NCBI GenBank assembly: GCA_017411935.1 | Contig: JAFQPC010000109.1 | Location: 1-13,237, forward strand | Reading direction: 5' to 3' | Origin: Clostridia bacterium | GTDB lineage: Bacteria; Bacillota; Clostridia; Oscillospirales; CAG-272 | Length of the DNA stretch: 13,237 bases | In this document: positions 1-7,710 of the stretch, in pieces | Position numbering within the stretch: the first letter of the stretch is position 1 | Layout: the number at the start of each line of letters is the position of its first letter | Notes under the pieces: model-generated | The model's input: the letters and a program-made list of their open reading frames with translations, nothing else | What the model was told of the DNA's origin: nothing | The model's database searches: none | Position numbers and translations under genes: made by a program

Positions 1-816
1 ATCGACCTTGAGTACATCAAACATATCACGATGGAAGACATTTACGAATTTCTGATGTACGCCGACCGTACACGCGGAAATATGGCGGCGGCAAAATCAA
101 GAAAGCTCTCTGCCATCAAGGGATTCTTTAAATATCTGACCGTCAAACGTATGATGCTCGAGGACAATCCCGCGGCAAACATCGAATCTCCGAAAAAACA
201 GCAAGCTCTCCCCAAATATCTTTCCTTGGAAGAAAGCCTCACGCTTCTGAATTGCGTCAAAAACGACGCCGACTCCAAAACCCGAGTGCGCGATTTCGCT
301 ATTATCACGCTCTTTCTCAACTGCGGAATGCGTCTTTCCGAGCTCGTTGGGATCAACCTCAACGACGTCGACCGACAGCTCCGTTCGCTGACCGTCACGG
401 GAAAAGGAAACAAACAACGCATCGTTTATCTCAACGAAGCATGTAAGGATGCCCTTGGCGACTATATGGATGAGAGATTGAGCGAGCGACATATCAAAGC
501 CGATACCCCTGCCCTCTTTTTGAGTGGACGAGAGCAACGGATCAGCGTCAAAACAGTACAATGGCTCGTTTACAAATACCTCGATATGGCAGGTCTTGAA
601 TCCAAGCATTATTCGGTACATAAACTCCGCCATACTGCCGCCACACTGATGTATCAGAGCGGAAACGTGGACGTCCGTGTCCTCAAAGACATTCTCGGTC
701 ACGAGCAGCTCAACACCACGCAGATCTATACCCACGTCAGCAACCGCAGTATGGAAGAAGCAATGGCGCAAAACCCTCTTGCCAATCAAGAAGGTCTTGG
801 TAAAGAAGATTCATAA
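1..816 (+). CDS. Tyrosine recombinase, XerC/XerD type (5' end missing)
   Basis: Site-specific DNA recombinase of the phage-integrase/Xer family, which cuts and rejoins DNA through a covalent tyrosine intermediate; Xer members resolve chromosome dimers. The frame is open from base 1, so the gene starts outside the window. The first in-window ATG (31) is not needed as a start. Numbering from that ATG, the N-terminal SAM-like core-binding domain ends near residue 60. The catalytic domain shows the full active-site set: Arg101 in CGMRLSEL, Lys125 in TGKGNKQR, His197 and Arg200 in HKLRHTAATL, His224 in ILGHEQ and nucleophile Tyr233 in QIYTHV. About 30-40 N-terminal residues are probably missing compared with a typical 300-residue Xer protein. 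A strong terminator follows at once. No phage or integron genes are adjacent, which favours a housekeeping Xer role, but XerC, XerD or another Xer-like enzyme cannot be separated from this fragment. Confidence 0.95.
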   Translation: MDLEYIKHITMEDIYEFLMYADRTRGNMAAAKSRKLSAIKGFFKYLTVKRMMLEDNPAANIESPKKQQALPKYLSLEESLTLLNCVKNDADSKTRVRDFAIITLFLNCGMRLSELVGINLNDVDRQLRSLTVTGKGNKQRIVYLNEACKDALGDYMDERLSERHIKADTPALFLSGREQRISVKTVQWLVYKYLDMAGLESKHYSVHKLRHTAATLMYQSGNVDVRVLKDILGHEQLNTTQIYTHVSNRSMEEAMAQNPLANQEGLGKEDS

Positions 817-821
817 TGAAG

Positions 822-860
822 TTGCCTTGCCATAATGGCAAGGCAATTTTGATCTTTTTT
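822..860 (+). terminator. Rho-independent terminator of the recombinase gene
   Basis: A perfect 11-bp stem (arms 822-832 and 836-846, arm TTGCCTTGCCA) with a 3-base loop is followed by TTTT and then a second T run ending at 860. It begins five bases after the recombinase stop codon. Confidence 0.9.
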
Positions 861-898
861 AAAAATTTTTCCAAATCCCCCAACCTTTTTCTTCTGAT

Positions 899-930
899 CC
901 GTGTCTTAAAGACAAGCGCTTAAAACACGG
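899..930. repeat. Inverted repeat in the leader of the sigma-fusion gene
   Basis: CCGTGT (899-904) pairs with ACACGG (925-930). After one mismatch TTAA pairs with TTAA, leaving a 10-base centre. The dyad lies about 55 bases before the GTG of the sigma-fusion gene, in a 123-base gap after the preceding terminator. It is not followed by a T run, so it does not look like a terminator. It could be an operator or a leader RNA hairpin. I could not identify a convincing -35/-10 pair in this gap. Confidence 0.4.
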
Positions 931-983
931 AAATTTCCAAACCGATTTTTCACTTTAATTCTTTCCGAAAGGAGAACCGTAAC

Positions 984-3900
984 GTGTATTATCAAAATGA
1001 ATTGGACGAAACGCTGGTGCTCTTGACCTTAGCAGGCGATCAATCCGCCTACGAGAAGCTGGTCGTCCGTTATCAAACGGCGGTCGTAGCCTCGGCGGCA
1101 TCGATCACAAGAAATCATTCTTTAGCGGAAGACGCGGCACAGGACGCCTTCGTTACCGCATGGATGAAGCTCAATACCCTGCAAGAGCCGAAGAAGTTCG
1201 GCGCGTGGGTCTGCCGTATCGCCAAAAACTGCGCGATCAATATGATCCATCGTTACCGCGAGTTTCTTCCGTTCGACGTCGTAGACAACCTGAATCTTGA
1301 CGCCGATAATGCCGAAAATCCCGCCACACTGTACGAGATCTCTGAGGAAAGACGAGAGATTCGAGAGAGCGTCGAGGCTCTGCCCCAAAAGGTGCAAGCG
1401 ATCATTCGTATGCACTATTTTGAAGGACTTTCCATCGTGGAAATTGCAGACAAGCTTCGCATTTCCGAGGGAACGGTCAAGTGGCAGTTGCACGACGGAC
1501 GCAAACGAATCAGAAAGGAACTTTGTGCAATGAACGAAAAGTATAGCGATACTTTGGTACAAAAAGTTATGAAAAAGGTCGAGGAGCTCAAGCTTTGGCA
1601 ACTCAGAAACGACAAAAGTGGCTTCGAAGACGTCTACCGCGACGTTCTTCGAGAGATTGAGGAGCTTCCCGAATGTAAAGAAAAGCAACATGCGCTTGCC
1701 GACGTACTGATGCGCGGCTGGTGGTGGCTCCCCGGTAAGAAAAACGACGAGCTGATGAAGCGAATCACCAATGCCGCCGTCGAAGGCAAAAACGAAGAAG
1801 TCATGACCTTTATCGTATCCCGTGAGGACAACAAGATCTATGGCGGAGCAAAAATTGAATTTATCCGTAATAAGCAAATTCCGCGTTTGGAAGAGCTTGG
1901 CTTTGTCAAGACCCTCGGTCGCGAGTGGTTCTGGCTCGGATACCATTGCTTTAGCCAAGGAAGACCCGAGGAAGGGCGCGCCGCCTACGACAAGGTGGAA
2001 AATATCTTAGAAAAAGACGACCCCTACCGTCTCCTCGTTCCCTACGCAAGAAAGATGGAAGGAATCCTTTCCTCGGAGTATCGAGAGAAAAAGGAAAAGC
2101 AATATCTGATCGCAGCAAGTGCTGCGGAATACCGAAAAATCAACCAAAAGCCCGTCTTTTGGAAAGGAAACGGCTTCGGTGAAGGTGAGCTGAATTCGAT
2201 CGACCAAACCGCAAGACAAATTTTCCGCAATGCTTGCCGATGCGACGGAAATTTCTTTGCCGACATTTCGCTCGGTGAAACCTTTGTCGGTACAGACGGA
2301 ACAGAACTGTCCTATATTTCGGATAGCGAGAGCGTAAACTCCCCTGCCGGTCATTTTGACGGCTGTCAGCTTTGGATCACAAAAACGTGGGGGAACGCAG
2401 GAAAGTCTATTTTCAAGACCTATTACAAAGAAGGCGTCGGCATCGTAAAGCAAGTGCATACCGTAGCCAACATCAGCGAAGCTTATACGCTGAAAGCCTA
2501 TCAGGTAAAAAATTCTCACTGCTTGCTGCCGATAGATCAAGGAAATACTTGGGAATACGCATCCGAATACGATCCCGAGATCGTTTCTTCCGAACTGATC
2601 TTTACCGTATCCTTTGCTGACGAGGAAAAAATCATTCTTTCGTCGTGGGAGAATATGATTCGCCATAAGTATGATGAAAGCTCCTGGCTTGAAATGATCT
2701 CTCAAATCCGATGCGATTATTGGGAAAAACCCGATCCAAACAGCAGCTACTGCCGTCTCGCTGACGTAACGCCAGCCATTGAGCGTGCCGAAGCACTTGC
2801 CACCACGCCAATGGAAAAGGCACATACCAAAGCGGCGGCATCGGTCGCGCGCCGAATTTTGGCAACCGATCCGAACTGCAATCCCGATTACACCGCCACG
2901 GGACATTGGAATTTCTTCTCCAAAAACGCCGTTCAAAAGAAGCAGGACTCGCTCCGAATTTCCCATCATTTCCGTTGGTCCTTTGAGTGGAAGAACACAG
3001 GCTCGTTTGGAATTGCCGAAGATCCCATTCTTTACAACGATATTTACGGTATTTTGCAGGATGCAACCAACTGCATCTGGTCGGACGAATGGCGCATTGG
3101 CGCGTCTCCGCTCGTAGAATACACGCTGTGGTCCAACGATATTACAACGCAGATCACCTGCGAGGATGGCGGAACGATCAAGACAAAGGCAGGAACCTTT
3201 GAAAACTGCCTCAAGATTTGCCTTGACATCGGCGGAATGAGTTCAGGCTTTTCGTACCGTGGCGGCAAAAAAGCATACTATTTTGCCGAAGGTATCGGTA
3301 TCGTCCGTACCGAGAATATGTATGCCGGTGACATCAAAACAGCAGTATATGAGCTGACCTCATACGAGGGTACGGGCGAGGGCTATATGCCGATAGCAGA
3401 TGGGCTGGTTCGTCGCTATGATGCGATTGGGCTCACCGACGGATTTGTCGGAGCTTCGGAATACACCTACGTTGCAGACGAGGAAGGTGACATCGTGATC
3501 TTCTCCGACCGTACGGGTATCCGTGAAATTCCCGCGCCCATTACACAGTATTCCGCCATTCAGAGCGAGATGATGGAGGCGATTCTGTGGGATAAAAAAG
3601 AACGCGCCCAAACGCATACGCTCCACGCGCTCAACAACGTACACCTGATGCTCCATTATCTTGGCAGACCCACTTGGAATCGCGGCAATCCCGACCGTTC
3701 GATCGGAATGTGCGAATATAAGAAAAAGCTGCTGAAGCTCTTTGGTGACGATGAAGTTCCGCCCGCATGGTGCGGCACCTACGGTTGGTTCTCCTTGATT
3801 CAAGCCGCAGCACTCTTCGGTAAGGGTGAAAAAGAAAAAGGCTATGCGAGCCTTGATGAGGCATATGAACATTACAAGCGTTGGAGCGAATTTTCCGAGG

Positions 3901-4154
3901 GAGACGAACTCTCCGTCGGAAATCCCTTTGAGTTTGGCAACGTCAAATATATCAAGGGAAAATCCTACTTCGTTGATGCCAACGGCGAAAAATCTCCCAC
4001 GGAATACGATTACCGAATTGAGACCCCCGTTTCCCATTTGTATGGCGCCTTGACAGCTCGAAACGGTTGGGAATGGTTCAATTCTGTGCGCGCCGAGGAT
4101 CGCTTCAGAGAGTACGTTGACAAGGCAAAGGCGCTTGCCGACAAAAAAGATTAA
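984..4154 (+). CDS. ECF-like sigma-70 factor fused to an ~870-residue C-terminal extension
   Basis: Probable alternative sigma factor that would direct RNA polymerase to specific promoters. Start: GTG at 984 with AAAGGAG at 968-974, 9 bases upstream; the next in-frame ATG (residue 61) lies inside the sigma domain. Region 2 is about residues 12-92 (EDAAQDAFVTAW, FGAWVCRIAKN) and region 4 about 127-180 (LSIVEIADKLRISEGTVKWQ helix-turn-helix). ECF sigmas normally end here at about 160-200 residues. This protein continues to 1056. Residues 185-390 are mainly helical, Trp-rich (RGWWWLP, REWFWLGYHCF) and TPR-like in character. Residues about 412-545 and 690-845 are two copies of one beta-rich module (AGxFxxC, then YYxEGxGIV). 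Residues 870-970 are again helical. I see no signal peptide or membrane segment, so it should be cytosolic. No anti-sigma gene is adjacent. The sigma domain is certain; the extension's function is unknown, possibly sensory or autoregulatory as proposed for ECF41 and ECF42 extensions. Confidence 0.92.
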   Translation: MYYQNELDETLVLLTLAGDQSAYEKLVVRYQTAVVASAASITRNHSLAEDAAQDAFVTAWMKLNTLQEPKKFGAWVCRIAKNCAINMIHRYREFLPFDVVDNLNLDADNAENPATLYEISEERREIRESVEALPQKVQAIIRMHYFEGLSIVEIADKLRISEGTVKWQLHDGRKRIRKELCAMNEKYSDTLVQKVMKKVEELKLWQLRNDKSGFEDVYRDVLREIEELPECKEKQHALADVLMRGWWWLPGKKNDELMKRITNAAVEGKNEEVMTFIVSREDNKIYGGAKIEFIRNKQIPRLEELGFVKTLGREWFWLGYHCFSQGRPEEGRAAYDKVENILEKDDPYRLLVPYARKMEGILSSEYREKKEKQYLIAASAAEYRKINQKPVFWKGNGFGEGELNSIDQTARQIFRNACRCDGNFFADISLGETFVGTDGTELSYISDSESVNSPAGHFDGCQLWITKTWGNAGKSIFKTYYKEGVGIVKQVHTVANISEAYTLKAYQVKNSHCLLPIDQGNTWEYASEYDPEIVSSELIFTVSFADEEKIILSSWENMIRHKYDESSWLEMISQIRCDYWEKPDPNSSYCRLADVTPAIERAEALATTPMEKAHTKAAASVARRILATDPNCNPDYTATGHWNFFSKNAVQKKQDSLRISHHFRWSFEWKNTGSFGIAEDPILYNDIYGILQDATNCIWSDEWRIGASPLVEYTLWSNDITTQITCEDGGTIKTKAGTFENCLKICLDIGGMSSGFSYRGGKKAYYFAEGIGIVRTENMYAGDIKTAVYELTSYEGTGEGYMPIADGLVRRYDAIGLTDGFVGASEYTYVADEEGDIVIFSDRTGIREIPAPITQYSAIQSEMMEAILWDKKERAQTHTLHALNNVHLMLHYLGRPTWNRGNPDRSIGMCEYKKKLLKLFGDDEVPPAWCGTYGWFSLIQAAALFGKGEKEKGYASLDEAYEHYKRWSEFSEGDELSVGNPFEFGNVKYIKGKSYFVDANGEKSPTEYDYRIETPVSHLYGALTARNGWEWFNSVRAEDRFREYVDKAKALADKKD

Positions 4155-4170
4155 CTTCAAAACAAAGAAA

Positions 4171-4200
4171 AAAATCCCCCGAAGAAATTCGGGGGATTTT
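4171..4200. terminator. Bidirectional terminator between convergent genes
   Basis: A perfect 13-bp stem (AAAATCCCCCGAA at 4171-4183 and its complement at 4188-4200) has a GAAA loop. It ends in TTTT on the plus strand and in a T-rich run on the minus strand. It lies between the stop of the sigma-fusion gene (4154) and the stop of the convergent ATPase gene (4213), so it probably ends both transcripts. Confidence 0.93.
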
Positions 4201-4212
4201 GATGTACTTTAA

Positions 4213-5328
4213 TTAGTGAATAACGCAGCGCTCGGTATCCTTGTCGAATACGTGGAGTCTGGTCATATCGAAAGCAACCTTGATCTTGTCGCCTGCTCTG
4301 GAGAGCGAACGAGAAGATACGCGTGCGATGAGGTTCGTCTCCTCGCCTTGCTTGAGGTAAAGGTAAATCTCTGCACCCATAAGCTCGGTAACGTCAACGT
4401 CAACCTCAAATGCTGCCTCGTCAGAAGCCTCAACAGCCTTTGCCTCGTCAGAAATTGCCTCGGGACGAAGTCCAACGACAACTTCCTTACCGATGTATTC
4501 AGCAAGCGCGGGGTTCTCTGCCTTCTCCTTGGGGAACTTCACGGAAAGACCGTCGAAGTTGAAGTAAACGTCATTACCCTTCTTCACAAGCGTACCGTTG
4601 ATGAAGTTCATCTGAGGAGTTCCGATAAAGCCTGCAACGAAGATGTTGCAAGGAGCATCGTAAAGGTTCTGAGGAGTATCAACCTGCTGGATCAGACCGT
4701 CCTTCATAACGACGATTCTGGTAGCCATCGTCATAGCCTCGACCTGGTCGTGGGTTACGTATACGAAAGTGGTACCAACACGGTTGTGGAGCTTGGTCAG
4801 CTCGGTTCTCATCGCTGCACGGAGCTTTGCGTCCAAGTTGGAAAGCGGCTCGTCGAGCAAGAAGACTGCGGGGTTACGAACGATTGCACGACCGAGTGCA
4901 ACACGCTGCTTCTGACCACCGGACAGAGCCTTCGGCTTTCTGTCGAGCAGGTGGGTAATATCAAGAACTCTTGCAGCCTCTTCTACGCGGCGCTTGATTT
5001 CTTCCTTCGGAGTCTTATTCAGCTTCAAGCCGAATGCCATATTTTCAAATACGGACATGTGAGGATACAGTGCGTAGTTCTGGAACACCATCGCGATCTT
5101 TCTGTCTCTGGGTGCTACGTCGTTTACGAGACGGTCACCGATAAAGAGTTCACCCTCGGAGATCTCCTCAAGTCCTGCGATCATACGGAGCGTCGTAGAT
5201 TTTCCGCATCCGGAAGGTCCTACGAGAACGAGGAACTCCTTGTCCTTGACCTCGAGATTGAAATCCGACACTGCGGTAACGCCGCCGGGATACTTCTTGT
5301 AGATGTGTCTGAGAGATAAGCTTGCCAT
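4213..5328 (-). CDS. msmX: Sugar ABC transporter ATP-binding protein, MsmX/MsmK/UgpC type
   Basis: Cytoplasmic ATPase of the CUT1 carbohydrate importers, driving uptake of oligosaccharides or glycerol-3-phosphate through partner permeases. All motifs are present in 371 residues: Walker A GPSGCGKST (37-45), Q-loop Gln83 in VFQNYALYP, signature LSGGQKQR (135-142), Walker B VFLLDE (155-160), D-loop SNLD (163-166) and H-loop His193 in VTHD. A C-terminal TOBE/OB regulatory domain fills about 235-371, the usual length for this family. Start ATG has CCTCCT (minus AGGAGG) at 5340-5345, 11 bases upstream. No permease or binding-protein gene is nearby. In Firmicutes, such stand-alone MsmX-type ATPases are known to energise several sugar importers encoded elsewhere, so that role is inferred here. 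The exact symbol (msmX, msmK or ugpC) cannot be settled by sequence alone. Confidence 0.95.
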   Translation of the reverse strand: MASLSLRHIYKKYPGGVTAVSDFNLEVKDKEFLVLVGPSGCGKSTTLRMIAGLEEISEGELFIGDRLVNDVAPRDRKIAMVFQNYALYPHMSVFENMAFGLKLNKTPKEEIKRRVEEAARVLDITHLLDRKPKALSGGQKQRVALGRAIVRNPAVFLLDEPLSNLDAKLRAAMRTELTKLHNRVGTTFVYVTHDQVEAMTMATRIVVMKDGLIQQVDTPQNLYDAPCNIFVAGFIGTPQMNFINGTLVKKGNDVYFNFDGLSVKFPKEKAENPALAEYIGKEVVVGLRPEAISDEAKAVEASDEAAFEVDVDVTELMGAEIYLYLKQGEETNLIARVSSRSLSRAGDKIKVAFDMTRLHVFDKDTERCVIH

Positions 5329-5345
5329 CTTGGAATAATCCTCCT

Positions 5346-5532
5346 GTAAATTATATCAGAAATTAAAATTATACATACTTCTGTACTCTAATATTGTACC
5401 AAAAAAGTGAGCAAAATGGAAGAGGGGAAATTCCCAAAATTTCATCATTTTATTTGTTCACTTTGCACAAAACCCGTTTTTTTGTTTGCCAAATGACAAA
5501 AAACGCGAATTTTGCCTCTTAATAAATTAAGA
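5346..5532 (-). promoter_or_regulatory. AT-rich intergenic region, probable promoter of the MsmX-type gene
   Basis: This gap of about 190 bases separates the tex stop from the ATPase ribosome binding site. On the minus strand a perfect -10-like TATAAT occurs at 5368-5373, with another TACAAT at 5393-5398 and a further TATAAT at 5350-5355 that is too close to the ribosome binding site to be useful. No good -35 hexamer is seen at 17 bases from any of them. A short dyad GGGAA-A-TTCCC sits at 5425-5435 and could be an operator. Only weak A/T-rich hairpins follow tex, so no clear terminator separates the two genes. I see no small gene here. Confidence 0.35.
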
Positions 5533-7693
5533 TTACTTGATATTTTTCATCGAAAGAGATATTCTCTTCTTCTTCAAATCGACCGCAAGAACACGAACTT
5601 TCACGGTGTCTCCCAAGGAAACCACCTCCGAGGGATGCTTCACGAATCGGTCGGAGAGTTCGGAAATATGAACAAGACCGTCCTGATGGACTCCGATATC
5701 AACGAACGCGCCAAAGTCAATGACGTTTCGTACGACACCGCTGAGCACCATGTCGGGCTTGAGGTCTTCCATACTGAGAACGTCGTCGCGAAGCTCAGGA
5801 AGCGGCAGGCTGTCGCGCACGTCACGTCCGGGCTTCATCAGCTCAGCAACGATATCAAGGAGCGTCGGTTCGCCAATACCGCACGCCTCGCACACCTTCA
5901 GAGTTCCCTTTTCTCTAACCTGCTTTTCGAGCTCCGAAAGTCTTCCCTTTGCTACGTCCTCCTCGGTATATCCGAACAGATCGAGAAGCGCGTGTGCGGC
6001 ACGGTAGGACTCGGGGTGAACGCCTGTGTGGTCAAGAATTTCCTTCGACTGCGGTACGCGCAAGAATCCCGCGCACTGCTCAAACGCCTTGGCACCTACG
6101 CGCGGCACTTTCATAATCGACGCGCGCGAGGTAAACTCACCGTTCTCCTCACGGTATTTTACGATATTCTTCGCACTTGTTGCGTTAATACCAGAAATAT
6201 AGGAAAGAAGCGCGTGTGACGCCGTATTGATATCCACACCAACGGCATTGACGCAGTCTTCAACGACACCCTGAAGCGCGCCGTCCAGTCTTGCGGGCTT
6301 CATATCGTGCTGATACTGACCGACACCGATCGACTTCGGGTCGATCTTGACAAGTTCGGCAAGCGGATCCTGCAAGCGTCTCGCGATCGAGACTGCCGAA
6401 CGCTGCATAACGTCAAAATCGGGAAATTCTTCTGCCGCGAGCTTCGATGCCGAATAGACCGAAGCGCCCGCTTCGTTGACGATAATGTATTTACAAGGAT
6501 ACGAGGTCGTTTTGAGCACATCGGCAATAAAGATCTCACTTTCTTTGGACGCCGTTCCGTTTCCGATCGCAATGACGTCGACGTGGTGCTTCTCCACCAT
6601 TCTCTTGATGATCTTTGCCGCTTCTTCGGTCTTGAATTTCGACTTCGTGGTAGGATAAACCACCGCCGTATCGAGCACCTTACCCGTCTTATCGACGACC
6701 GCCGTCTTACATCCGTTGATGTATCCGGGGTCAAAGCCGAGCACGGTCATTCCCTTGAGGGGAGCTTGCATCAACAGATGCTTCAGGTTATCGGCAAAGA
6801 GCTTGATCGCGCCCTCACTTGCCATATCGAACAGATCGTTTCGGATCTCGCGCTCGATCGACGGTGCGATCAGTCGGTCGTAACCGTCCATAATTGCCGC
6901 CTCAATGTATTTGACCGCAGGGCTCTTGGGATTTGTAATCATTTCCGAGCAAAGATAATTGAGGATCATTCCCTTTTCTACACTCAGACTCACACGTAAA
7001 AACTCTTCTTTTTCACCGCGGTTGATCGCGAGAATACGGTGCGAGGGAATCTTCTTCACGGTCTCGGAGTATTCGTAATACTGCGAATAAACCGAATCCT
7101 CGTCTTTGGTGTTTTTAGTGCTGAGAAGTCCCGTATTCAAAGGTGGCACGGCGTACCGTTTTACGGTAGTCGGCATTGTCCGAGACACTTTCGGCAATGA
7201 TATTGCACGCCCCCGCAAGCGCTTCCTCGGCACTTGCCACCTGCTTTTCCTCGTCGACAAAAGCTTCCGCCTGTTCTTCAAGCGAAGGCTCGTAACGGTC
7301 TTCCTGTGCCAAGATCAGATCGGCAAGCGGTTCCAGTCCCTTTTCTCTTGCCACCGACGCACGCGTCTTACGGTGCGGACGGAAGGGACGGTAAATATCA
7401 TCCACCTCGGTGATCGTCACCGCATTGTCGATTGCCGCCGAGATCTCGTCGGTCATCTTACCCATTTCGGTAATCAGCGTGCGGACCTCTTCCTTGCGCT
7501 TTTCAATATTTCTCAAATATGTAAGGCGATCGTCGAGATCACGAAGTACCGTATCGTCAAGGCTTCCCGTTTCTTCCTTACGGTAACGCGCAATAAAAGG
7601 AATGGTATTCCCCTCGTCGATCAGAGCTACGGTTTTCTCAACCTGCTCGCGCTTGAGATGAAATTCTTCTGTCAGTTTTTGAATAATATCCAT
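5533..7693 (-). pseudogene. tex: Tex, S1-domain RNA-binding transcription accessory protein, broken by a one-base frameshift
   Basis: Tex is a cytoplasmic nucleic-acid-binding protein linked to transcription and RNA surveillance. The gene reads as two frames: codons 1-188 from ATG 7693 (GGAG at 7700-7703), whose frame stops at 7115-7117, and a downstream frame that carries the rest to 5533. Joining them at the GGG run 7130-7132 by dropping one base gives ...TFEYG-LLSTK... and a 719-residue protein, the normal Tex size. In joined numbering: Tex N-terminal helical domain (1-190), YqgF/RuvC-like fold (about 316-437, starting VLGFDPGYINGCK), helix-hairpin-helix region (about 484-547, INTASHALLSYISGI) and S1 RNA-binding domain (about 645-717, GVVRNVIDFGAFVDIG). 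No other damage is visible, so this is either a very recent mutation or a sequencing/assembly error. It lies 17 bases after rsuA in the same direction. Confidence 0.9.
7115..7140 (-). other. tex: Frameshift site in tex
   Basis: On the minus strand the upstream frame reads TAC GGG ACT TCT CAG CAC TAA and ends. Removing one base of the GGG run gives TAC GGA CTT CTC AGC, which continues into the conserved Tex core (KKIPSHR, INRGEKEEF). The shift therefore corresponds to one extra base, most simply in the GGG at 7130-7132. The exact base cannot be fixed. Confidence 0.85.
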
Positions 7694-7710
7694 AGTAAAC
7701 TCCGTTACAT

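Noticed and set aside
97..789. Open frame of 230 codons on the minus strand
   Set aside because: It is antisense to the recombinase with its full catalytic set; the product resembles nothing known.
954..959. TTTAAT as a -10 box for the sigma-fusion gene
   Set aside because: The transcript would start inside the ribosome binding site and no -35 element lies at the right distance.
2007..4160. Long minus-strand open frames (2007-2969 and 3360-4160)
   Set aside because: Both are opposite the sigma-fusion gene, whose frame is continuous and contains conserved duplicated modules. The antisense products show no domain logic.
1..4200. Recombinase plus sigma-fusion gene as a mobile or defence island
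   Set aside because: A terminator separates them; there are no direct repeats, attachment sites, phage genes or nuclease genes, and the recombinase looks like an ordinary Xer protein.
4216..5319. Open frame of 367 codons on the plus strand
   Set aside because: It lies exactly opposite the MsmX-type ATPase gene, whose motifs are complete. The antisense product has no recognisable domain and no good ribosome binding site, so it is a shadow of codon bias.
5425..5435. GGGAA-A-TTCCC dyad as a defined operator
   Set aside because: Only 5 bp per arm in an A/T-rich gap; chance occurrence is likely and I know no matching regulator. It is mentioned only within the intergenic entry.
7115..7140. Programmed +1 ribosomal frameshift in tex
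   Set aside because: The site shows no classical slippery codon beside a stop, and the upstream frame continues four codons past the junction before stopping. Mutation or sequence error is simpler.
7133..7281. Possible independent start of the downstream tex half at 7281
   Set aside because: The first 50 residues from there are basic low-quality sequence in the wrong frame for the Tex N-terminal domain; similarity to Tex begins only after the shift at about 7130.
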